The notes beneath the pieces were generated by a model, which was not told the origin of the DNA, ran no database searches, and saw only the letters and a list, made by a program, of their open reading frames with translations. This document shows, in pieces, positions 1 through 7,676 of a DNA stretch of 14,546 nucleotides; the stretch's first letter is position 1, and every line of letters begins with the position of its first letter. This stretch comes from Polaromonas sp. (GTDB lineage: Bacteria; Pseudomonadota; Gammaproteobacteria; Burkholderiales; Burkholderiaceae_C). The DNA is taken from the NCBI GenBank assembly GCA_014376885.1, contig JACMQR010000375.1, positions 1 through 14,546 on the forward strand. The letters run 5' to 3'. Position numbers and translations under genes: made by a program.

Positions 1-1470
1 GGCCTTCACGACTGCGTAACGCTGCAGGGTCAGCGCACGCGCTGCGGCATGGTCCACGACAGGCAGCGGATAGTTGCCGCCGGGCGTGACATTGGCGGCG
101 GCCTGCTCCACCGGTGATGCGAGCCACGGGCAATGCAAGTCAGCCGTGGCCAGCCGGGCCAGCTGGGGCAGGTACTTGCGGACGAACTTGCCATCGGCGT
201 CGAATTTCTCGCTCTGGCTGACAGGGTTGAAGATACGGAAATAGGGCTGCGCGTCGCAGCCCGAACTGGCGGCCCATTGCCAGCCGCCGTTGTTCGACGC
301 CAGGTCGAAATCGTTGAGCTTTTCGGCAAAGTATCGCTCGCCCCAGCGCCAGTCGATACCCAGGTCCTTGATCAGGAAACTGGCCGTCACCATGCGCAGC
401 CGGTTGTGCATGTAGCCAGTCTGGTTGATCTGGGCCATGGCCGCATCGACCAGTGGATAGCCGGTTCGGCCTTCGCACCAGGCCTGGAACAGTGTGTCAG
501 CCTTTTCGCCCTGCTCCCAGCCGATCGCGTCGTAGGCGGGCTTGAATGCATGGCCGGCGACATGCGGAAAGTTGGCCAGAATCTGGGCATAAAAATCCCG
601 CCATATCAGCTCGCTGAGCCAGGTGGCCGCGCCTTCATTGCCGCCGCGCTGCAACTCCAGCGCGGCCGCCGCAATTTTTCGGATGGAAATGGTTCCAAAG
701 CGCAAGTGCACGCTGAGGTAGCTGGGGCCTTTGACCGCAGGAAAGTCGCGGGTTTGCCGGTATTGGCCTATGCGGCCCAGGAAATCGTCAAACAGCAGGT
801 TGCCGCCCTGGCTGCCAACGGGAATCATGAGGTCCGACAGATTGGTTTTTTCAAAGTCCAGTTCCGTCAGCAAAGGCACGCCGTGCGGTTCACCGGCAGG
901 CAGCGCGGCCAGTGCCGAGGTGTACTTTTCAACCGAATAGGACGCCAGGTAGGAGTCGTCAACTTTTTTCAGCCAGGCGTTCTTGTACGGCGTGAACACG
1001 GTGTAGGGCTTGCCCGCCAGGGTGAGCACCTCGCTGCGCTCAAAAACGAGGTGATCCTTGAAGCTGTGCAGGCTCACATTGCGGCCCTCCAGCAGGGCCT
1101 GAACCGCCGCGTCGCGGGCCAGGCTGCTCGGTTCGTCGTCATGGTTGATGAACACGGCATCGACTCCAAGGCGGACCGTCAGTTCGGCCAGGATGGCGGG
1201 CACATTGCCATGGCGCACCAGCAGGCCGGCGGGCATTGCGGGGTTTTTCGTGCCGGCGTGGGCCAGCTGGTGGTCCAGGTCCACCAGCGACTCCCGGATG
1301 AACTCCACACGGCGGTCGGACCTTGGCAGGTCATCAAGGATGGCCCGGTCAAAAATAAAGACGCAAAACACCTGTTCGCACGACTTCAGCGCCTGGTAAA
1401 GCGCGCAGTTGTCATGCAGCCGCAGGTCTCGCCTGAACCACATCAAGCCTGTTTTGTATCTTTTGTTCAT
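1..1470 (-). CDS. phrB: Deoxyribodipyrimidine photolyase (3' end beyond window)
   Basis: Light-driven repair of cyclobutane pyrimidine dimers using FAD plus an antenna chromophore; cytosolic. The minus frame is open from the ATG at 1470 to base 1, giving 490 codons without a stop. Class I photolyases are about 470-500 residues, so only a few codons are missing. The N-terminus (TGLMWFRRDLRLHDN, from about residue 7) is the classic antenna-domain opening. The C-terminal FAD domain shows MHNRLRMVTASFLIKDLGIDW from about residue 354 and GGWQWAASSGCDAQPYFRIFNP near residue 397, with the Trp/Asn/Gly pattern that holds FAD and the dimer. No clear Shine-Dalgarno precedes the ATG, but no other ATG precedes it in frame before a stop about 50 bases upstream. 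It is transcribed away from yqgE across a 130-base gap. It could in principle be a cryptochrome-like member, but the motifs favour CPD photolyase. Confidence 0.93.
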   Translation of the reverse strand, partial: MNKRYKTGLMWFRRDLRLHDNCALYQALKSCEQVFCVFIFDRAILDDLPRSDRRVEFIRESLVDLDHQLAHAGTKNPAMPAGLLVRHGNVPAILAELTVRLGVDAVFINHDDEPSSLARDAAVQALLEGRNVSLHSFKDHLVFERSEVLTLAGKPYTVFTPYKNAWLKKVDDSYLASYSVEKYTSALAALPAGEPHGVPLLTELDFEKTNLSDLMIPVGSQGGNLLFDDFLGRIGQYRQTRDFPAVKGPSYLSVHLRFGTISIRKIAAAALELQRGGNEGAATWLSELIWRDFYAQILANFPHVAGHAFKPAYDAIGWEQGEKADTLFQAWCEGRTGYPLVDAAMAQINQTGYMHNRLRMVTASFLIKDLGIDWRWGERYFAEKLNDFDLASNNGGWQWAASSGCDAQPYFRIFNPVSQSEKFDADGKFVRKYLPQLARLATADLHCPWLASPVEQAAANVTPGGNYPLPVVDHAAARALTLQRYAVVKA

Positions 1471-1566
1471 CGGCCCGATGGTAGTGAAAACGGCAACGGT
1501 TCGGCGCGGCAAAGTTCATTGCAGGGTAATTGGACCCGGTGGCCGGGGTACTCACCGTTTTCTTGT

Positions 1567-1600
1567 TTGTTGCCCGCCATGCAGCGCGTAAAATTGTCCG
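1567..1600 (+). promoter_or_regulatory. Candidate promoter placing transcription start on the yqgE ATG
   Basis: TTGTTG at 1567-1572, a 16-base spacer, then TAAAAT at 1589-1594. The expected transcript start is about seven bases later, at the ATG at 1601. No Shine-Dalgarno lies in between. The block AATTGTCCGATG that joins the -10 to the start codon recurs exactly before the ABC ATPase gene on the minus strand. This suggests leaderless mRNA; it is inferred from motif spacing only. Confidence 0.4.
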
Positions 1601-2191
1601 ATGGCCACGGAATCCCCCCCCTCGATCAACCTTACCCACCATTTTTTGATTGCCATGCCCGGCCTGGAAGACGAAGCCTTCTCCAAAAGCGTCATCTACA
1701 TGTGCGAGCACAGCGAGCGCGGCGCTTTGGGCCTGATCATCAACAAGCCCAGCGACATCAATGTGCAGGGCCTGTTTGACAAGGTCGAATTGCCGCTGCG
1801 CCGTGCTGACCTGACGCTGAACCCGGTGTTCCAGGGCGGCCCGGTGCAAACCGAGCGCGGCTTTGTGCTGCACGAATCCATGCTGCCCGGCAGCGAGTCG
1901 GTGTATGCCTCGACCATGTCGATTCCCGGCGGCCTGGAAATGACCACCTCCAAGGATGTGCTCGAAGCCCTGTCAACCGGCGCCGGCCCGCGCAAGGTGT
2001 TTGTCTCCCTGGGCTACTCGGCCTGGGGCGAGGGCCAGCTCGAATCGGAACTGCTCGACAACAGCTGGCTGACGGTCGAGGCCGACCTGAGCGTCATTTT
2101 CGACACGCCGGTCGAGCAACGCTACAGCAGCGCCTTGAAATTGCTCGGGCTGGAAAGCTGGATGATTTCCCCCGTGGCCGGACATGGATGA
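1601..2191 (+). CDS. yqgE: YqgE/AlgH family protein (UPF0301)
   Basis: A 196-residue cytosolic protein of the UPF0301/AlgH family. Its biochemical role is unsettled; the Pseudomonas member was linked to alginate regulation, and the gene commonly sits beside ruvX. Family hallmarks are visible: INLTHHFLIAMPGLED (from residue 9), VIYMCEHSERGALGLIINKP (about 31-50), a GGPVQTERGFVLH block (about 77-89), the TTSKDVLEALSTG block, and LGYSAWGEGQLESELLDNSWL (about 137-157). Length equals the usual 185-200. The start is set by the conserved N-terminus lying only eight residues in. The stop overlaps the next gene's ATG (ATG at 2184, TGA ending at 2191), so translation is probably coupled to ruvX. It is the first gene of the plus-strand train. 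Function beyond family membership cannot be read from the sequence. Confidence 0.95.
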   Translation: MATESPPSINLTHHFLIAMPGLEDEAFSKSVIYMCEHSERGALGLIINKPSDINVQGLFDKVELPLRRADLTLNPVFQGGPVQTERGFVLHESMLPGSESVYASTMSIPGGLEMTTSKDVLEALSTGAGPRKVFVSLGYSAWGEGQLESELLDNSWLTVEADLSVIFDTPVEQRYSSALKLLGLESWMISPVAGHG

Positions 2192-2660
2192 GCTGCCCGG
2201 TTGTCTGGTGAATCCGGATCGTTTCTCGCCTGAACAGCCCTTGGCGGCCACGCCGCACGCGCTGGCGGGTTTGCAGATTTTCATGGCTTTTGACTATGGC
2301 CTAAAGCGCACCGGGGTGGCGTCGGGCAATCGCCTGAGCCGCACCGCCTCGCCGCAGGCCACCATTGCGGCCGAAGGGGCCGCCCGTTTTCCGCTGATCC
2401 AGGCGCGCATCCAGGACTGGCAGCCCGATGCGCTGGTGGTCGGCGTGCCGTTTCATCCCGATGGTGCCAGCCACGACAATACCCTGCGAGCGCAAAAATT
2501 TGCGCGCCAGCTGCGCGGCCGTTTCGGCCTGCAGGTGTTCGAGGTCGATGAGCGCTACAGCACCACCGAAGCTCTGGCCAGCGGCGCCAAAGACGCCGAT
2601 GCCGCATCGGCCTGCATCATTCTGGAACAATTTTTAAGGAGTCTTCCCCATGGCCAGTGA
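2184..2660 (+). CDS. ruvX: RuvX/YqgF Holliday junction resolvase-like nuclease
   Basis: RNase H-fold nuclease of the YqgF/RuvX family, implicated in 16S rRNA 5' pre-processing and Holliday-junction resolution; cytosolic. The three acidic motifs are present: MAFDYGLKRTGVA (Asp near residue 36), VGVPFHPDG followed by the RxFA helix and VDERYSTTEA (catalytic Glu), and the C-terminal DADAASACIILEQFL (Asp). The ATG at 2184 gives 158 residues with about 33 before the RNase H core. The internal ATG at 2283 would give a protein starting MAFDYG. The longer start is preferred because it overlaps the yqgE stop, and an N-terminal extension is usual in related bacteria. The 3' end overlaps pyrR by 11 bases. 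A recognisable RuvX, although E. coli lacks the pyrR neighbour. Confidence 0.93.
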   Translation: MDELPGCLVNPDRFSPEQPLAATPHALAGLQIFMAFDYGLKRTGVASGNRLSRTASPQATIAAEGAARFPLIQARIQDWQPDALVVGVPFHPDGASHDNTLRAQKFARQLRGRFGLQVFEVDERYSTTEALASGAKDADAASACIILEQFLRSLPHGQ

Positions 2661-3168
2661 TGTCCTCGATGCCGAGGCGCTGTATGCCGGTTTGCTGGAC
2701 CACCTGCGCCAGCAGCTTGCCTTGCCCGGCCAGCGTCCCCGGCTGGTGGGCGTGGCGTCAGGCGGCGCCTGGCTGGCGCAGCGCCTGCAAACGGACCTGG
2801 GGCTGCTTGAGGAGATCGGCATTTTGTCGTCGGCCATGCACCGGGATGATTTTTCGCAGCGCGGGATGTCGGCGAGTAGCCAGACCGTGCTGCCTTTCGA
2901 TGTCAATGGCGCGCATTTGATCGTGGTCGACGATGTGCTCTACACCGGCCGCACGATACGCGCTGTGCTCAATGAGCTGTTCGACTACGGCCGGCCGGCC
3001 AGTGTCCGGCTGGTGGTGCTGGTGGACCGGGGCGGGCGCGAGCTGCCGGTGCAGGCCGACCTGGCTGTCGCCCGGGTCAGCCTGCCGGCTTCCCAGGCGC
3101 TGGCTCTGGCCCGCGCCGACGATGGACGGTTCAGTTTTTGCCTGCACGACCAGCTCGCCCCCGCTTGA
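2650..3168 (+). CDS. pyrR: PyrR: pyr regulator / uracil phosphoribosyltransferase
   Basis: PyrR-type phosphoribosyltransferase. In Gram-positives it binds pyr mRNA in response to UMP and also converts uracil plus PRPP to UMP. The 172-residue length is typical. The PRPP-binding signature VVDDVLYTGRTIRA lies at about residues 97-110, preceded by LVGVASGGAWLAQRL (PRPP loop, about 32-46) and followed by LVVLVDRGGRELPVQAD (about 123-139), all family hallmarks. The start at 2650 is fixed by a strong AAGGAG at 2637-2642 and by overlap with the ruvX stop. pyrB follows after 27 bases, so this is the second function of a pyrimidine operon. I see no attenuator or anti-antiterminator upstream of pyrR or pyrB. 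Its regulatory mode here is therefore unknown and the enzymatic role is the safer call. Confidence 0.93.
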   Translation: MASDVLDAEALYAGLLDHLRQQLALPGQRPRLVGVASGGAWLAQRLQTDLGLLEEIGILSSAMHRDDFSQRGMSASSQTVLPFDVNGAHLIVVDDVLYTGRTIRAVLNELFDYGRPASVRLVVLVDRGGRELPVQADLAVARVSLPASQALALARADDGRFSFCLHDQLAPA

Positions 3169-3195
3169 CTTCAACGCCCCAAAGGATTCCACCGC

Positions 3196-4158
3196 GTGCT
3201 GTACCGACGAAACCCGCAACTCAACAAAAACGGCGAGCTGATTCATCTGCTGTCCACCGAAGGGCTGTCCAAGGCCATCCTGACGCAGATTCTGGACACC
3301 GCCGCCAACTTTGTCTCGGTCAGCAGCCGCGAGGTGAAAAAAGTCCCGCTGCTGCGCGGCAAAAGCGTGTTCAACCTGTTTTTCGAAAATTCCACCCGCA
3401 CCCGCACGACCTTCGAGATTGCCGCCACCCGGCTGTCGGCCGATGTCATCAACCTGGACATCGCCCGCTCGTCGGCCTCCAAGGGCGAGTCGCTGCTCGA
3501 CACGATCGCCAACCTGAGCGCCATGGCGGCCGACATCTTTGTCGTGCGCCACAGCGAGTCGGGCGCGCCCTATCTGATTGCCCAGCATGTCCGGCCGCAT
3601 GTGCATGTCGTCAATGCCGGCGACGGCCGCCATGCGCACCCGACGCAGGGCCTGCTCGACATGTACACCATCCGGCACTACAAAAAAGATTTTGCCAACC
3701 TGACGGTGGCCATCGTCGGCGATGTGCTGCATTCGCGCGTGGCGCGTTCGGACATCCATGCGCTGACGACGCTGGGCTGTGCCGAGGTGCGCGTGGTCGG
3801 CCCCAAGACCCTGGTGCCGGCCGACATGGCGCAGATGGGCGTGCGCGTGTGCAACACGCTCGAAGAAGGCATCAAGGATGCGGATGTGATCATCATGCTG
3901 CGGCTGCAAAACGAGCGCATGACCGGCGCGCTGCTGCCCAGCAGCCAGGAATTCTCGAAAAGCTTCGGACTGACGCCGGAAAAGCTGCAACTCGCCAAGC
4001 CGGACGCCATCGTCATGCATCCCGGCCCGATCAACCGGGGGGTGGAAATCGACTCGGCCGTGGTTGATGGCGCGCAAAGCGTCATCCTGCCGCAGGTGAC
4101 CTTTGGTATTGCGGTGCGCATGGCGGTGATGAGCATCGTTTCTGGAAATGAAGCGTGA
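3196..4158 (+). CDS. pyrB: Aspartate carbamoyltransferase catalytic chain
   Basis: Transfers the carbamoyl group from carbamoyl phosphate to aspartate, the first committed step of de novo pyrimidine synthesis. The 320-residue product has the carbamoyl-phosphate site [12 protein letters not shown] (about residues 63-74, STRTR at 66-70), the catalytic Ser/Lys loop region SSASKGES (about 92-99), HAHPTQ (147-151), the Asp-binding segment MLRLQNERM and the C-terminal HPGPINRG. It starts at GTG (3196), supported by AAAGGA at 3181-3186 and by the family N-terminus [19 protein letters not shown]; no ATG fits. It lies 27 bases after pyrR. The dihydroorotase-like protein encoded next probably forms the non-catalytic half of the complex, as in class A ATCases; that is inference from family knowledge. 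A regulatory pyrI gene is not present here. Confidence 0.97.
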   Translation: MLYRRNPQLNKNGELIHLLSTEGLSKAILTQILDTAANFVSVSSREVKKVPLLRGKSVFNLFFENSTRTRTTFEIAATRLSADVINLDIARSSASKGESLLDTIANLSAMAADIFVVRHSESGAPYLIAQHVRPHVHVVNAGDGRHAHPTQGLLDMYTIRHYKKDFANLTVAIVGDVLHSRVARSDIHALTTLGCAEVRVVGPKTLVPADMAQMGVRVCNTLEEGIKDADVIIMLRLQNERMTGALLPSSQEFSKSFGLTPEKLQLAKPDAIVMHPGPINRGVEIDSAVVDGAQSVILPQVTFGIAVRMAVMSIVSGNEA

Positions 4159-4190
4159 ATGTGGCCCCCATGCTTCCCACTGCGTGTGGT

Positions 4191-4257
4191 TCGCTGCCCC
4201 CCGAGGGGGGCGCTGCGCCCACGGCCCGGCGAAGCCGGTTCCGTGGCCCCTGCTGGG
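4191..4257. repeat. GC-rich double-hairpin intergenic repeat between pyrB and pyrC'
   Basis: Two strong inverted repeats lie back to back. GCCCCCC (4196-4202) pairs with GGGGGGC (4205-4211). CCACGG (4219-4224) pairs with CCGTGG (4241-4246), with CCGGC (4226-4230) and GCCGG (4234-4238) nested inside around a GAA loop. The surrounding bases resemble a family of dispersed intergenic repeats I recall from Comamonadaceae genomes; I could not check copy number. It occupies most of the 175-base gap and may stabilise mRNA 3' ends or lower downstream expression. Confidence 0.6.
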
Positions 4258-4333
4258 GTGGAGGAGGCCTGGTGCCCGCCAGAAACGGCTGGCTTCAGGT
4301 GCCTGCGAACGGCGCTTTTTTTCGGAAAAATAA

Positions 4334-5629
4334 ATGAAACTTCTCATCAAGAACGGCCGCATCATCGACCCGGCCAGCGGCTTTGACCAGGTCGGCGACC
4401 TGGCAATTGCCGCCGGGCGCATCGTCTCGCTCACTGGCTCGCTGGCCGATTTCACGCCGAACAAAACCCTTGACGCCACCGGCTGCATCGTTGCCCCCGG
4501 CCTGATCGATTTGTCGGCCCGGCTGCGCGAGCCCGGCCACGAGCACGAAGGCATGCTGCAGAGCGAGCTGGCCGCTGCCGTGGCCGGCGGCGTGACCAGC
4601 CTGGTGTGCCCGCCCGACACCGACCCGGTGCTGGACGAGCCGGGACTGGTGGAAATGCTCAAGTTCCGGGCAGAAAAACTGCACCTGTCGCGCGTCTTTC
4701 CGCTGGGCGCCCTGACGCGCGCGCTCAAAGGCGAAGCCCTCACCGAAATGGTCCAGCTGACCGAATCGGGCTGCGTGGCCTTCAGCCAGGCCGAGGTGCC
4801 GCTGGCCAACACCCAGGTGCTGATGCGCGCCATGCAGTACGCCGCCACATTCGGCTATGCCGTCTGGCTGCGGCCGCAGGAAATGCACCTGGGCCGGGGG
4901 GTGGCGGCGAGCGGGGCGCTGGCCACGCGGCTGGGTCTGAGCGGCGTGCCGGTGGCTGCCGAGACGATTGCCCTGCACACGATCTTCGAGCTGGTGCGCG
5001 CCACCGGGGCGCGGGTCCATCTGTGCCGCATCAGCAGCGCGGCCGGCGTGGCCCTGATGGCCCAGGCCAAGGCCGAGGGTCTGGACGTGACCTGCGACGT
5101 CAGCATCAACAGCCTGCACCTGACCGACGTGGACATCGGCTACTTCGACAGCCGCATGCGCCTGGACCCGCCGCTGCGCCAGCAGCGCGACCGCGATGCG
5201 CTGCGGCGCGGCCTGCTCGACGGCACCATTGATGCGCTGGTGTCCGACCACTCGCCGGTCGATGCCGACGCCAAAACCCTGCCGTTCGCCGAGGCCGAGC
5301 CAGGCGCCACCGGCCTGGAACTGCTGCTGAGCCTGGCCTGCAAATGGGGCAATGACAGCGCGGCGGGCATCGGCCGGACGCTGGCGGTGCTGACCTGCGA
5401 GCCGGCGCGCGTGCTCGGGCAGGCGCTGGGCACGCTGCAAGCCAGCGCGGGCCGGCTGGTCAAGGGCGGCGTGGCCGACATCTGCGTGTTTGACCCTGGC
5501 AGCCCTTGGACGGTCGAGCCGGCCGCGCTGCGCAGCCAGGGCCGGCACACGCCGTTCGCGGGCTACGAGCTGCCCGGCTGCGTGCGCTACACCCTGGTCG
5601 GCGGGCAGGTCGCGTTCGAGCGGGCCTGA
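4334..5629 (+). CDS. pyrX: Dihydroorotase-like pseudoenzyme (PyrC'/PyrX) of the ATCase complex
   Basis: A 431-residue amidohydrolase-fold protein, clearly dihydroorotase-related: GLIDLSARLREPG (residues 56-68), VAGGVTSLVCPPDTDPV (84-99), SDHSPVDADAKTLPF (304-318). The metal ligands of active dihydroorotases are mostly gone. The HxH of the usual GLIDxHxHLREPG reads S61-A-R63; the Asp of the AFSD motif is Gln152; the HCE-type His region reads WLRPQE (178-183); the His of HVST reads Arg232; only Asp305 of SDHSP remains. This matches the inactive PyrC' known from Pseudomonas, which is needed to assemble ATCase holoenzyme. I infer a structural role with PyrB and a genuine pyrC elsewhere in the genome. 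The start is ATG 4334 after GGAAAAATAA, 175 bases past pyrB. It will usually be labelled dihydroorotase. Confidence 0.92.
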   Translation: MKLLIKNGRIIDPASGFDQVGDLAIAAGRIVSLTGSLADFTPNKTLDATGCIVAPGLIDLSARLREPGHEHEGMLQSELAAAVAGGVTSLVCPPDTDPVLDEPGLVEMLKFRAEKLHLSRVFPLGALTRALKGEALTEMVQLTESGCVAFSQAEVPLANTQVLMRAMQYAATFGYAVWLRPQEMHLGRGVAASGALATRLGLSGVPVAAETIALHTIFELVRATGARVHLCRISSAAGVALMAQAKAEGLDVTCDVSINSLHLTDVDIGYFDSRMRLDPPLRQQRDRDALRRGLLDGTIDALVSDHSPVDADAKTLPFAEAEPGATGLELLLSLACKWGNDSAAGIGRTLAVLTCEPARVLGQALGTLQASAGRLVKGGVADICVFDPGSPWTVEPAALRSQGRHTPFAGYELPGCVRYTLVGGQVAFERA

Positions 5630-5640
5630 AGGTGCAACGG

Positions 5641-6429
5641 GTGGTGTCCGGCCTGGCCCAGGCAGTGGCCGTCTGCCTGCAGTTGCCTGCGGTGCGGCAG
5701 GTCCGCGCCGGCTGGCGCATGCTGCGCATCCTGGCGCATATCCTGGCCGGCCTGTGGATTGCCGCCGTTCGCCTGCCGCGCCTGCCCGCTGCCCACCAAA
5801 GCGCCCTGGTTCAGGCCTGGGCGCTGGCGTTTTTGCGCCATGCCGGCATCACGCTGGCCGTGCGTGGCCAGCCGCCGGTGGCCGGGCCGGTGCTGCTGGT
5901 GGCCAACCACCTGTCCTGGCTCGACATTCCGGTGCTGCATGCCGCGCGCCACTGCCGTTTCGTCTCCAAGTCCGACATCAAGGACTGGCCGCTGATTGGC
6001 GGCCTGGCGACGGCGGCCGGCACGCTTTATATCGAGCGCAGTTCCAGGCGCGACGCCCTTCGGGTGGTGCATCTGATGCGCGATGCGCTGCAGGCCGGCG
6101 AGGTGCTGGCGGTGTTCCCCGAAGGCACCACCGGCGACGGGCGCATTTTGTTGCCCTTTCATGCCAACTTGCTGCAGGCCGCGATCTCGGCCGACGCGCC
6201 GGTCCAGCCGGTCGGGCTGCATTTTGTCGACCGTGCCAGCGGCCAGACCAGCCATGCGCCGAGCTACATCGGCGAGGAAACCCTGATCGGCTCGATCTGG
6301 CGGACCTTGTCCGCCCCACCGCTGTTGGCGGTGGTGCATTACGGCGCGCCAGAACGGGCCGACCACCGCGACCGCCGTGCCTGGAGCCAGCATTTGCATG
6401 CCGCCGTGGACGGTTTGCGCCAAGGCTGA
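5641..6429 (+). CDS. plsC: 1-acyl-sn-glycerol-3-phosphate acyltransferase (PlsC-type)
   Basis: Membrane-associated acyltransferase of the PlsC/LPLAT family, which acylates lysophosphatidic acid in phospholipid synthesis. The HX4D catalytic motif is NHLSWLD (His90, Asp95 with this start). FVSKSDIKDWPLIG and GTLYIERSSRRDA follow, then the substrate motif VFPEGTT (about 158-164) and VQPVGLHF. A hydrophobic stretch RILAHILAGLWIAAV near residues 29-43 fits membrane anchoring. The start is uncertain. I chose GTG 5641 because GAAGG at 5628-5632 lies eight bases upstream; GTG 5632 and ATG 5719 (27 residues in) are alternatives, and the open frame runs back to 5506 inside pyrC'. It follows the pyrC' stop by 11 bases and is probably co-transcribed. 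Whether the natural substrate is lysophosphatidate or an ornithine-type lyso-lipid cannot be read off. Confidence 0.9.
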   Translation: MVSGLAQAVAVCLQLPAVRQVRAGWRMLRILAHILAGLWIAAVRLPRLPAAHQSALVQAWALAFLRHAGITLAVRGQPPVAGPVLLVANHLSWLDIPVLHAARHCRFVSKSDIKDWPLIGGLATAAGTLYIERSSRRDALRVVHLMRDALQAGEVLAVFPEGTTGDGRILLPFHANLLQAAISADAPVQPVGLHFVDRASGQTSHAPSYIGEETLIGSIWRTLSAPPLLAVVHYGAPERADHRDRRAWSQHLHAAVDGLRQG

Positions 6430-6454
6430 GCGACCGGCAGGTCGTTCCTGACGG

Positions 6455-6530
6455 GTCGCTATGGTGCTATTGAAAGCATAGCTGTAGACCAAGCAGGAAC
6501 AAGCGCAATCTGTGGTTTTGACTGATTTTT
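6455..6530. repeat. Possible dispersed intergenic repeat after plsC
   Basis: The segment beginning GCTATGGTGCTATTG and containing GCATAGCTG forms an inverted repeat (GCTATG / CATAGC, 6458-6482) followed by a short conserved-looking tail up to the TTTTTT near 6526. Sequences of this GCTAT...ATAGC type recur between genes in Polaromonas-like genomes, from recall. A related shorter one lies at 11475-11492. It fills part of the 164-base gap between the convergent plsC and ABC ATPase genes. The CGACC/GGTCG hairpin at 6431-6444 directly after plsC could add to transcription termination. Confidence 0.4.
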
Positions 6531-6593
6531 TGCAATGTCGGCCGTTCCTGGCCGGAAAAAGCGTTCAGCGAGCGGGCAAACCGCCGACGGGGC

Positions 6594-7661
6594 TCATGCC
6601 TGGCGCGCAAAGGTGACCACATGGTCGACCTGGGCGCGTATGCCGACCCATTCGCCTACCGCATGGTCGTGGTGGCTGGGCACATGGACCAGCAGCGTTT
6701 CGCCGCTGGCCAGCTGCATGGTGTAGAGAAACTCCGACCCGCGAAACGCCTTGCGCTCGATGCGGGCCTTCACCGGTGCGTTGTCGTCATGCACGATGTC
6801 GTCAGCGCGCAGCAGCAGGTCGCACTCGCCGCCGGCATAACTCGACGGCAGCGGGCATTCGTCATCGCCCGTCAGCTCGCCCAGCGGGGTGCAGGCCACC
6901 ACGCCGTCCCTGCGGTGCACCAGGGTGGCCGGCACAAACACGCCATGGCCGATGAAATTGGCCACAAAGCGGGTGGCCGGCCGGTGGTAGAGCGCATAGG
7001 CGTCGTCCCACTGGTGCAGGCGGCCGTGGTGCATCACCCCGATGCGGTCGCCGATGGCAAACGCTTCGAGCTGGTCATGGGTGACAAACAGCGCGGTGGC
7101 TCCGGCAGCTTTCAAGATGGCGCGCACCTCATGGGCCAGGCGCTCGCGCAAATCAACATCAAGGTTGGAAAACGGCTCGTCGAGCAGCAGCAGGCGTGGC
7201 CGCGGTGCCAAAGCCCGGGCCAGGGCCACGCGCTGCTGCTGTCCGCCGGACAGCTCATGCGCAAAACGCTTGTGGGCGCTGGCCATGCCGACCAGCTCCA
7301 GCACCTCGCTGACGCGCTGCGCCCGCGCTGTTGCATTCAAATGCGTCAGGCCGAACGCCACATTGCCGGCGACGTTGAGGTGCGGAAACAGCGCGTAGTC
7401 CTGGAACACCATGCCAATCTGGCGAGCTTCGGCGGGCAGGTGTTGCTGCGGACTGCTGACGACCTGCCGGGCCAGCCGGATGCTGCCCGCCTGGATCTGC
7501 TCCAGTCCGGCGACCGCGCGCAAGAGCGTGGTCTTGCCGCATCCGGACGGACCGATAAACACGCCAATCTCGCCGGCTTGCAGGCTGAACGACACGCCAT
7601 CGACCGCTGCCTGGGTGCTGTTTGCATACTGCACACCGAGTTGAGAGACTTCCAGAAACAT
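6594..7661 (-). CDS. fbpC: Iron(III)-type ABC transporter ATP-binding protein (FbpC-like)
   Basis: The 355-residue ATPase subunit of an importer, cytosolic face. All nucleotide-binding motifs are intact: Walker A GPSGCGKTT (37-45), Q-loop Gln87 in MVFQDYALFPH, signature LSGGQQQR (137-144), Walker B LLLLDEP (157-163), H-loop His195 in FVTHD. The C-terminal third (about 240-355) is the OB-fold/TOBE-type domain of the Fbp/Pot class, whose closest relatives serve ferric iron; spermidine or thiamine importers are alternatives. The start is ATG 7661, where the family N-terminus begins (FLEVSQLGVQY). The frame stays open upstream to 8156, but that part is antisense to the permease. It is divergent from the permease gene, with 110 bases between them. 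A -10-like TACAAT sits only six bases before the ATG, with no Shine-Dalgarno, suggesting a leaderless message. Confidence 0.9.
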   Translation of the reverse strand: MFLEVSQLGVQYANSTQAAVDGVSFSLQAGEIGVFIGPSGCGKTTLLRAVAGLEQIQAGSIRLARQVVSSPQQHLPAEARQIGMVFQDYALFPHLNVAGNVAFGLTHLNATARAQRVSEVLELVGMASAHKRFAHELSGGQQQRVALARALAPRPRLLLLDEPFSNLDVDLRERLAHEVRAILKAAGATALFVTHDQLEAFAIGDRIGVMHHGRLHQWDDAYALYHRPATRFVANFIGHGVFVPATLVHRRDGVVACTPLGELTGDDECPLPSSYAGGECDLLLRADDIVHDDNAPVKARIERKAFRGSEFLYTMQLASGETLLVHVPSHHDHAVGEWVGIRAQVDHVVTFARQA

Positions 7662-7676
7662 CGGACAATTGTAGAT

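Noticed and set aside
133..1779. 548-residue plus-strand open frame opposite the photolyase
   Set aside because: Its composition is that of an antisense shadow; the minus strand encodes a full photolyase with diagnostic motifs.
2758..4848. 696-residue minus-strand open frame
   Set aside because: It runs antisense through pyrR, pyrB and into pyrC', all of which have clear family motifs; long shadows are expected at this GC content.
4295..5548. 417-residue minus-strand open frame
   Set aside because: Antisense shadow of the dihydroorotase-like gene, rich in His/Arg/Gln/Ala as such shadows are.
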